Shown piece by piece: positions 1 to 5,723 of a stretch of DNA of 12,599 bases. The notes beneath the pieces are model-generated. The model was not told where the DNA came from and did no database searches. It saw nothing but the letters and a program-made list of their open reading frames with translations. Origin of the DNA: Bacteroidota bacterium (GTDB lineage: Bacteria; Bacteroidota; Bacteroidia; Flavobacteriales_F; PHOS-HE28); assembly GCA_023430325.1 (NCBI GenBank), contig JAEZAU010000026.1:1-12599 (forward strand). The letters are read 5' to 3'. The position numbers and the translations under genes were made by a program. Every line of letters starts with the position of its first letter. Within the stretch, counting starts at the first letter, position 1.

Positions 1-801
1 CGCGGTACCGGCCTCGGGGATCGGATTGATCTCAACGATGCGGCCGCCATTCGCACGGCATTTCTCCAACGCCGAAAGCATGCGCGGATGGTTCGTACCG
101 GGATTCTGGCCGATCACTAAGATCAGCTTGGAGACATGGATGTCCTCGAGTGTAACCGTTCCCTTGCCGATCCCGATCGTTGCGGCAAGGCCGACGCCGG
201 AACTCTCGTGACACATGTTGCTGCAATCGGGCAGGTTGTTGGTGCCGTACATGCGTACGAACAGTTGGTAGAGGTATGCCGCCTCGTTGCTCGCGCGTCC
301 GCTGGTGTAGAAGATCGCTTCGTTGGGAGAAGCAAGTGCGTTCAGCTTTGTGGCGATGTGAGCGATCGCTTCGCTCCAGCCGATCGGCTCGTAATGTGAA
401 CTTCCTTTTCGAAGGATGAACGGCTCGGTGAGACGTCCGCTTTTGCCGAGCTCGAAGTCGCTCCATTCGCTGAGTTCCTCAACGGAATGTTGCGCGAAGA
501 ATTCCCGATCGACACGTTTGGTGGTGGCTTCCTCCGCGATCGCCTTTACGCCGTTCTCACAGTACTCCCCCAAGAGGCTGCGATCCTCCGGATCGGGCCA
601 TGCGCAACCCGGACAATCGAAGCCGCCCTTCTGGTTCATGCGGCTGAGGATCTTGATGCCGTCGATCACGCCGGTCTCTTCGCGCAGGTGTGCGATGGAG
701 TTGATCACCGCAGGAATGCCTGCTGCTTTCGTTCTCCGATCGGAAAGTCGAAGGCCGGTGTGTTTCGGCGGCGGGATGAGGGTGAGGTTGCGAGGGTTCA
801 C
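1..801 (-). CDS. FdhF/YdeP-family molybdopterin oxidoreductase, N-terminal part (runs off the left edge)
   Basis: The first 267 residues of a molybdopterin-dependent oxidoreductase related to E. coli YdeP and formate dehydrogenase H; the substrate cannot be told from this part. Seen in sequence: FDCPGCAWPDP with Cys63 and Cys66, a further Cys at 81, GRASNEAAYLYQLFVRMYG (168-186), NLPDCSNMCHESSG (189-202) and IGQNPGTNHPRM (230-241). By family knowledge, Cys197-His198 in MCHESS lines up with the Sec/Cys-His pair at the molybdenum site of FdhF, and the N-terminal cysteines may bind an Fe-S cluster. The start is forced to be GTG: the codon just upstream is TAA, and the next in-frame Met (55) lies inside the conserved block. 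The GTG overlaps the doc stop by four bases, so the two are probably translationally coupled. The C-terminal two-thirds lies outside the window. I found this frame by reading the reverse strand directly. Confidence 0.9.
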   Translation of the reverse strand, partial: MNPRNLTLIPPPKHTGLRLSDRRTKAAGIPAVINSIAHLREETGVIDGIKILSRMNQKGGFDCPGCAWPDPEDRSLLGEYCENGVKAIAEEATTKRVDREFFAQHSVEELSEWSDFELGKSGRLTEPFILRKGSSHYEPIGWSEAIAHIATKLNALASPNEAIFYTSGRASNEAAYLYQLFVRMYGTNNLPDCSNMCHESSGVGLAATIGIGKGTVTLEDIHVSKLILVIGQNPGTNHPRMLSALEKCRANGGRIVEINPIPEAGTA

Positions 802-1187
802 TTATCGCTTCCGATTTGGATCGTATTCCGATCGAGCCATTCCTTGAGCTGATCCACATCCATCTTGCCGGTCGCAACGAGGATCACAAGATCATATCGC
901 TCATCTTCATTCGCTGAAATATCCAAACCTTCTTTCTGAAGAAGTAACCGTCCGAGAACGTATCCAGTTCGCTTGTTGCCATCGATGAATGGATGTCCCG
1001 TAATTATGCCATGCATTACTGCAGCCGCTTTGGCCGTTGCAGACGGGAATAGATCTTCACCACCAAAAGTCGCAAAGGGACGGTTCAATGCCGCATCAAG
1101 AATTCCTGCATCCCTAATGCCATGCGATCCGCCGAATCGCCGGATCATCATGGAATGATAGAACTCGGCCTCTGCGCGTTGGATCAT
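798..1187 (-). CDS. doc: Doc-family toxin (Fic fold), type II toxin-antitoxin
   Basis: A full-length 129-residue Doc protein. The Fic/Doc signature HPFIDGNKRTG spans residues 65-75, with catalytic His65, acidic Asp69 and Lys72 in GNKR. AMP-transferring Fic proteins have Gly at the Lys72 position; in phage P1 Doc the Lys goes with kinase activity that phosphorylates EF-Tu and stops translation. FGGSHGIRDAGILDAAL (18-34) and FGGEDLFPSA (41-50) are typical of chromosomal Doc homologues. The ATG start is supported by its four-base ATGA overlap with the upstream small gene, the usual antitoxin-toxin order. The stop overlaps the start of the oxidoreductase gene. No truncation or lost catalytic residue is seen. 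Toxin activity is inferred from the family. Confidence 0.92.
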   Translation of the reverse strand: MIQRAEAEFYHSMMIRRFGGSHGIRDAGILDAALNRPFATFGGEDLFPSATAKAAAVMHGIITGHPFIDGNKRTGYVLGRLLLQKEGLDISANEDERYDLVILVATGKMDVDQLKEWLDRNTIQIGSDK

Positions 1188-1384
1188 TGAGCAAGCCGGT
1201 GTAGGAGTGCCGAATCCTCTTCGATGTTCTTGAAGAATTGCGACAAACGACCAAGTTTCTCCTTGTCGGCACCTTGAAGTGCTTGGAGGAAATCCAAGAT
1301 CTCGCGAAGCATTTCTTCCGGTGCTTCATCAGGAACAGCAACCGCTGCTTCAGCTATGGCCTGCTTAAGCTGTTTGGTGGTCAT
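1184..1384 (-). CDS. Small protein upstream of Doc, probable antitoxin
   Basis: A 66-residue acidic, probably all-helical protein. The N-terminal part (about 1-38) has heptad-like hydrophobic spacing (LREILDFLQALQ at 27-38) that could dimerise. The C-terminal part (about 45-66, with RLSQFFKNIEEDSALLHRL) could be the toxin-binding segment. I do not recognise a Phd/YefM DNA-binding domain, nor the (S/T)xxxE(G/N) inhibitory motif of Fic antitoxins. The antitoxin call therefore rests on context: it is directly upstream of doc, overlaps it by four bases (ATGA), and has the right size. A candidate promoter and inverted repeat lie immediately upstream, which would suit an autoregulated operon. Confidence 0.7.
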   Translation of the reverse strand: MTTKQLKQAIAEAAVAVPDEAPEEMLREILDFLQALQGADKEKLGRLSQFFKNIEEDSALLHRLAQ

Positions 1385-1388
1385 GACC

Positions 1389-1411
1389 CAAAGTTATTCG
1401 ATCGCACGATC
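1389..1411 (-). promoter_or_regulatory. Candidate promoter and operator of the toxin-antitoxin operon
   Basis: On the minus strand TAACTTTG (1396-1389) matches the Bacteroidota -7 consensus TAnnTTTG exactly and ends four bases before the antitoxin ATG, which would give a leaderless or nearly leaderless mRNA. Directly upstream, 1400-1411 is an inverted repeat, GATCG-N2-CGATC, placed where an autorepressor could bind. I see no good -33 TTTG. The inverted repeat is weak evidence because GATC and CGATCG are very common throughout this window. Confidence 0.4.
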
Positions 1412-1426
1412 ATCTGGCCGGATGTT

Positions 1427-1513
1427 GCGTGAGCGATAGGAGCGGCACCCCGCAGCAGCGAGGAGTACAGCGGATAGCGCGACGGCGTGCATTCAACGCC
1501 GGCACGCCCAAAA
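1427..1513 (+). repeat. Dispersed structured repeat, copy A
   Basis: One of three diverged copies of an intergenic element. It starts GCGTGAGCGATAG and ends GGCACGCCCAAAA. AGCGGATAGCGCGAC (1469-1483) matches copy C (11075-11089) at 14 of 15 bases. The end can fold in two ways: CGGCGT 1483-1488 with ACGCCG 1496-1501, or GGCGTGC 1484-1490 with GCACGCC 1502-1508. It fills most of the gap between the antitoxin gene and glgE and ends eight bases from the glgE stop codon. No T-run follows the hairpin in the glgE reading direction, so it is not a canonical terminator. It is the shortest copy with the weakest central stem. Confidence 0.7.
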
Positions 1514-1520
1514 GACCTGA

Positions 1521-3545
1521 TCAATCATGGACGCCTGAAAGCCAGGAACCGCCCTGCATACCATTGGTTGCACCAGCGACCTTCTCCGTTGTCTCGAGCG
1601 GTGTCTCTATCCGCAGGATGTGCACCGGCATTTCGTGCGGTCGTAACTCTACGAAATTCCATGCGCCCTGCCAGGTATAGCGATGGCCGCTCAACAGGTC
1701 ATGCACTTCATAGCGCTGCTCCCCGGTGATGCCGAGCTCGGTGAGGGGCACCTGCACCCAACCACCCTGAGTGTGATGCGGATCGAGGTTGACGACGACG
1801 ATGAGCCGGTTGTCCAGACCATCATTCCACTTGGCGTAACACAGCAACTGATCATTATCGCCACCGCCGATCGCGATGTTCCAGGTGGTCTGCAATGCTG
1901 GATTCTCCCGGCGGATACGATTCAGTTGAGTGATGACCTCGCGGATCTTGGTACGCCGATCCCAGTCCCAATGCTTTATCTCATACTTCTCACTGTCGAG
2001 ATATTCCTCTTTTCCGGTGATCGGATCGGCAAGACCGAATTCATAGACCGGTCCGTAAAGTCCGTAATTGGACGACATTGTGCCGGCCATGATGACCCGC
2101 GCAATGTGTGCCGCCTCACCTCCTGTCTGTAATACTGGCGGGTTGATGTCAGGCGTGTTGGGCCAGAAGTTCGGGCGGAAATATTCCCGCATATCGGTGC
2201 GGGTGAGCTCTGTAAGGTATTGGCGGAAGTCCTCCACCGTATGACGCCATGTGAAGTAGGTATACGATTGTGTGAACCCGATCTTGGCAAGTCGCTCCAT
2301 GACCCGCGGCCGCGTGAACGCCTCAGAGAGGAAGATGACCTGCGGATGTTCCTTGTGGATCTCGGCGATGCACCATTCCCAGAAACCGAATGTCTTGGTA
2401 TGCGGATTATCGACGCGGAAAATGTTCACGCCCTGTTCTATCCAATGATCGAGGATGCTTTTGAGCTCACGCCAGAGGCCGCGCCAATCATCTGTCTCGA
2501 AATTCACCGGCAACACATCCTGATACTTTTTCGGCGGATTCTCGGCGTACTGTACAGTACCATCGGGCCGCCACTTGAACCACTCCGGGTGCTCCTTCAC
2601 GTACGGATGATCGGGCGAACATTGGATCGCAAAGTCCAGCGCCACTTCGACCCCGTTCTCGTTCGCCTTCTCCACGAACGATCGGAAGTCTTCGAGCGAA
2701 CCCAATTCCGGGTGGATCGCCTTATGACCACCTTCCGCAGCACCAATGGCCCAGGGTGAACCGGGCTCACCGGGCTGCGACTTCACATTATTGTTCTTCC
2801 CTTTCCGGAATGCCTTTCCGATCGGATGGATCGGTGGCAGGTAGACCACATCGAAACCCATTTCAGCAATGCGCGGCAATATGCGTTCGCAATCCTTGAA
2901 TGTTCCATGGCGGCCAGGCTCGCGTGCGGTGCTTCGCGGAAAGAACTCGTACCAGCTGCTGAAGAGCGCCTTGTGCCTTTCTACCTGTACTTGTAGTACC
3001 TTATCATAGCGCGTCTCATTATCGCGCCAGGCGTTCATGATCTCGGCAAGTTCAGGATCGCCCGCTAGTTCAACTCCGGCCTCAGCAGCGAGCCCATTGT
3101 CGAACTGCCCTGCATATTGCAACAGACGTTTCTTCACAGCGGCTTTTGTAGCGGTGGCAGCAGCATTCATCTGCACGGCACCGATCTTCAGCTCCACGGC
3201 AATATCCTGCCCTGCTTCGTACTTCTTTTTTAGACCTTTCTGCCAGGTGCTGAAATGATCCACCCAGCCCTTCAGCGTGTATTCATATGTGCCTATCTCC
3301 TGTGGCACGAAAGTCCCCTGCCACCGATCGTTACCCAGAAATCGCATGGGCACTTCGGTCCACGCACGCTTCTTCATATTGCGATAAAGCAGTACCGCCT
3401 TCACTTCGTCATGTCCATCGGAGAATACATCGGCGGTGACCACGACCGGTTCTCCCACCACACGTTTGATCGGGTATTGCCCACAGTTCACCTGCGGCAT
3501 CACGTTCTCGATCACCACCCTTTGCTTTCCCTGCGATCCTGTCAT
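1521..3545 (-). CDS. glgE: GlgE, alpha-1,4-glucan:maltose-1-phosphate maltosyltransferase
   Basis: A 674-residue GH13 subfamily 3 enzyme that transfers maltosyl units from alpha-maltose 1-phosphate to the non-reducing end of alpha-1,4-glucan, releasing phosphate; expected in the cytoplasm. The N-terminal beta domain (about 8-120) begins RVVIENVMPQVNCG, a typical GlgE opening, followed by a helical insertion (about 125-195). The barrel carries YLPPIHPIGKAFRKGKNN (235-252), region II NIFRVDNPHTK with Asp379 as nucleophile, region III VIFLSEAFTRP with Glu408 as acid/base, and NTPDINPPVL with Asp466. These match the Asp-Glu-Asp triad known from Streptomyces GlgE. The chosen ATG is the one just before the conserved opening; M16 would cut into it. 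A tail of about 27 residues (648-674) follows the usual C-terminus. Divergent from treZ. TreS and maltokinase, common GlgE neighbours, are not in the window. Confidence 0.95.
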   Translation of the reverse strand: MTGSQGKQRVVIENVMPQVNCGQYPIKRVVGEPVVVTADVFSDGHDEVKAVLLYRNMKKRAWTEVPMRFLGNDRWQGTFVPQEIGTYEYTLKGWVDHFSTWQKGLKKKYEAGQDIAVELKIGAVQMNAAATATKAAVKKRLLQYAGQFDNGLAAEAGVELAGDPELAEIMNAWRDNETRYDKVLQVQVERHKALFSSWYEFFPRSTAREPGRHGTFKDCERILPRIAEMGFDVVYLPPIHPIGKAFRKGKNNNVKSQPGEPGSPWAIGAAEGGHKAIHPELGSLEDFRSFVEKANENGVEVALDFAIQCSPDHPYVKEHPEWFKWRPDGTVQYAENPPKKYQDVLPVNFETDDWRGLWRELKSILDHWIEQGVNIFRVDNPHTKTFGFWEWCIAEIHKEHPQVIFLSEAFTRPRVMERLAKIGFTQSYTYFTWRHTVEDFRQYLTELTRTDMREYFRPNFWPNTPDINPPVLQTGGEAAHIARVIMAGTMSSNYGLYGPVYEFGLADPITGKEEYLDSEKYEIKHWDWDRRTKIREVITQLNRIRRENPALQTTWNIAIGGGDNDQLLCYAKWNDGLDNRLIVVVNLDPHHTQGGWVQVPLTELGITGEQRYEVHDLLSGHRYTWQGAWNFVELRPHEMPVHILRIETPLETTEKVAGATNGMQGGSWLSGVHD

Positions 3546-3634
3546 TCCTGTTATGCATTAAGCGCCCGCCATATCCATGGAAGCGAGCAATATCAAGACT
3601 TTCCAAGTACGAAGCTAACACATGCTGAAAGGGG

Positions 3635-3747
3635 TTTGGGCGTGCCGCCGACCGCCGCGCGATACGCGTCTGTCGCCGTCGGGCCAACGCTTCAAGTCCG
3701 CACTCGCAAAGCCTCGCTTGCGGGCTTTCCGCTCATGTCCCTCACGC
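3635..3747 (-). repeat. Dispersed structured repeat, copy B, between glgE and treZ
   Basis: Read on the minus strand it starts GCGTGAGGGA (3747-3738) and ends GGCACGCCCAAA (3646-3635), the same ends as copy A. It has a stem of AAGCCCGC (3727-3720) with GCGGACTT (3701-3694), identical to the stem in copy C but around a longer loop that contains its own AAAGCC/GGCTTT pairing. Near the other end is CGCG-TAT-CGCG. It occupies the middle of the 294-base divergent region, leaving about 85-90 bases on each side for the glgE and treZ promoters. On the glgE side (3546-3634) I see no convincing promoter box. Confidence 0.75.
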
Positions 3748-3749
3748 AA

Positions 3750-3774
3750 GGATCGTCATCTGTGATAATGATCC
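3750..3774. promoter_or_regulatory. Imperfect 25-base palindrome upstream of treZ, candidate operator
   Basis: GGATCGTCAT (3750-3759) pairs with ATAATGATCC (3765-3774) around CTGTG, with one G-T pair and one mismatch in ten. It lies where the -33 region would be for the -7 box at 3789-3796, so a bound repressor could block that promoter. It also starts three bases after the end of repeat copy B, so it may instead be a remnant of that element. No regulator gene is nearby to name. Confidence 0.35.
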
Positions 3775-3788
3775 GCAACGCATCCACT

Positions 3789-3796
3789 TAGCTTTG
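3789..3796 (+). promoter_or_regulatory. Candidate Bacteroidota -7 box for the treZ operon
   Basis: TAGCTTTG matches the TAnnTTTG consensus exactly, 43 bases before the treZ ATG. No clear TTTG is present about 19 bases upstream. No Shine-Dalgarno sequence precedes the ATG, as is common in Bacteroidota. Confidence 0.4.
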
Positions 3797-3839
3797 GTCT
3801 TCACTTTGCCTATCGGCCCATTCATCATTTAGTGCACCT

Positions 3840-5723
3840 ATGCCATTGGTTACAGCAGAGCAGACCGTTACACCTACATCCACGAATTTCAGGGCTATCG
3901 GCGCACATTACGAGCAGGGAAGAGACGTCAATTTCACGGTGTGGGCACCCTTCGCGCAGCGCGTACAATTGGTATTGCATGATCCCGATCGGCGGGAGTT
4001 GGACATGCACGGCAATGCCATGGGATACTGGTCGATCAGCTTATCAGACATTTCACCGGGTTCGCGTTACATGTTCAAGCTGAACGGCGAAAAAGAACGG
4101 CCTGATCCAGCCTCCTGCTCTCAACCGGATGGCGTTCACAAGGCATCTGAGATCGTTGATCATTCGGCGTATGCCTGGAGCGATGGTGCATGGCGAGGAA
4201 TGCCGATCGAACGTATGATCATCTACGAGTTGCATGTCGGCACTTTCAGCGATGCCGGTACGTTCCAAGGTGTCATCGATCGGCTTCCTGATCTCGTGGA
4301 TCTAGGCATAACGGCGATCGAGATCATGCCTGTGGCACAGTTCCCCGGTGAGCGCAATTGGGGTTATGATGGCGTCTATCCTTTCGCGCCTCAGAACAGT
4401 TATGGCGGCCCTTCGGGTCTGAAAAAGCTGGTTGATGCGTGTCATCATTGCGGTATCGCCGTCATCCTCGATGTGGTCTACAACCATCTCGGTCCTGAAG
4501 GGAATTATCTTAATGACTTCGGGCCGTACTTCACTGATAAATACAATACGCCGTGGGGCAGCGCGCTGAATTTTGATGATGCACATAGCGATCATGTCCG
4601 CAACTTCTGGTTCCAGAATGCGCTCATGTGGCTTCGCGACTACCACATTGATGGTTTGCGGCTCGATGCTGTGCACGCCATCCTGGACACCGGCGCGAAA
4701 CATTTCTTGAAAGAGCTGAATGAACATGTGGATCGCCTTTCGAAAGAGACCGGGCGACAGTACGTGCTTATCGCAGAAAGCGACCAGAGCGATCGACGGC
4801 TCCTTGATCCTGTGGAGAAAGGTGGATTCGCGCTCGAAGGTCAATGGATGGACGATCTCCATCACGCCATCCATACTATGATCACCGGTGAACGCGACGG
4901 CTATTACATGGATTTTGGCGAAGCGCATCATCTGGTGAAGGCATTGAGGAATTCCTTCGTTTACAACGGGACCTATTCGCCTTACCGCCAACGAACCATC
5001 GGTAGTGATGCCACTGATGTGCCTGCAAAACAGTTCGTGGTCTGCATCCAGAACCATGATCAAGTAGGCAATCGCATGCTTGGTGAACGTCTCACGCAAC
5101 TCGTGTCGCATGACATGCTCAAAGTGGCGGCCGGCCTGTATCTATTATCGCCATATACGCCAATGCTGTGGATGGGTGAAGAATATGGCGAGGAGAACCC
5201 GTTCCTGTATTTCGTCAGCCACACCGATCGCGGACTGATGGAAGCTGTTCGCAAAGGCCGCCGTGAAGAATTCGCTGATCTCAACTGGAAAGAAGAGCCT
5301 CCGGACCCGGGGGCCGAGGAAACTTTCATGAAGTCGAAACTTCAGCATGGCTGGGAACGTAATTCAAGACAACGCGAACTGCGTGAATTCTACAAGATGC
5401 TCATCCACTTGAAGAAGACTGCGCCTGCATTGATCGCTGCGGATAAACAGCATCTGCATGCGGAATTCACCAATGACGATGCCGTGCTTCACATGATCCA
5501 TTCAGCCGTCTCTCCGTATGTGTACGCGATCTTCAACATCAGCGATCGATCACAACAAGTTGAGATCATCCGTGGACAGGCCGCACGATGGCAATTGATC
5601 CTTGACTCCGCGGAATACAAAGAGCGCCCCACCGACGTTAATACCCATACGATCATCGATCTGAAGGACAACATCGTTCTTGCCCCGGCATCAATGATCG
5701 TTCTACACGAACTTGCGGACTGA
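3840..5723 (+). CDS. treZ: TreZ, malto-oligosyltrehalose trehalohydrolase
   Basis: A 627-residue GH13 subfamily 10 enzyme that hydrolyses the alpha-1,4 bond next to the trehalose end of maltooligosyl trehalose, releasing trehalose. An N-terminal CBM48-like beta domain (about 20-105, with VNFTVWAPFAQRVQLVLHD) precedes the barrel, which opens with MIIYELHVGTFSDAGTF. Seen motifs: NWGYDGVYPFAPQNSYGGP; region I DVVYNH (211-216) followed by LGPEGNYL; region II DGLRLDAVHAI with Asp276; region III LIAESD with Glu313; region IV CIQNHDQVGNR with Asp407. The set fits TreZ rather than a GlgB branching enzyme. It starts at the first ATG after the promoter region. The stop TGA is directly followed by the ATG of the next gene, so the two are probably co-translated. 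Confidence 0.95.
   Translation: MPLVTAEQTVTPTSTNFRAIGAHYEQGRDVNFTVWAPFAQRVQLVLHDPDRRELDMHGNAMGYWSISLSDISPGSRYMFKLNGEKERPDPASCSQPDGVHKASEIVDHSAYAWSDGAWRGMPIERMIIYELHVGTFSDAGTFQGVIDRLPDLVDLGITAIEIMPVAQFPGERNWGYDGVYPFAPQNSYGGPSGLKKLVDACHHCGIAVILDVVYNHLGPEGNYLNDFGPYFTDKYNTPWGSALNFDDAHSDHVRNFWFQNALMWLRDYHIDGLRLDAVHAILDTGAKHFLKELNEHVDRLSKETGRQYVLIAESDQSDRRLLDPVEKGGFALEGQWMDDLHHAIHTMITGERDGYYMDFGEAHHLVKALRNSFVYNGTYSPYRQRTIGSDATDVPAKQFVVCIQNHDQVGNRMLGERLTQLVSHDMLKVAAGLYLLSPYTPMLWMGEEYGEENPFLYFVSHTDRGLMEAVRKGRREEFADLNWKEEPPDPGAEETFMKSKLQHGWERNSRQRELREFYKMLIHLKKTAPALIAADKQHLHAEFTNDDAVLHMIHSAVSPYVYAIFNISDRSQQVEIIRGQAARWQLILDSAEYKERPTDVNTHTIIDLKDNIVLAPASMIVLHELAD

Noticed and set aside
32..466. Open frame of 144 codons on the minus strand
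   Set aside because: It is out of frame with the molybdopterin oxidoreductase, whose conserved motifs read continuously through the same bases. The Arg/His-rich product has no recognisable family.
1483..1508. Hairpin after glgE as an intrinsic terminator
   Set aside because: In the glgE direction no T-run follows the stem; the run of A on the plus strand lies on the wrong side. It is treated as part of repeat copy A.
1427..3747. Copies A and B of the repeat as a CRISPR array or as ends of one composite element
   Set aside because: The copies are far apart, in opposite orientation, diverged, and without regular spacers; between them lies only glgE with normal family features.
3255..3791. 178-codon plus-strand open frame across the glgE 5' end and the divergent region
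   Set aside because: Its first half is antisense to glgE and the rest runs through repeat copy B and the treZ promoter region; no family resemblance.
4302..5111. 269-codon open frame antisense to treZ
   Set aside because: Shadow of treZ: the sense strand carries all GH13 motifs here, and the antisense product matches nothing I know. Similar antisense frames at 6036-6644, 6669-7238 and 7284-7931 opposite the GH57 gene were rejected for the same reason.
3840..5723. treZ as a GlgB branching enzyme
   Set aside because: Both have a CBM48-like domain and a GH13 barrel, but the LGPEGNYL stretch after region I, the region IV CIQNHDQVGNR and the treY/treZ neighbourhood fit the trehalohydrolase.
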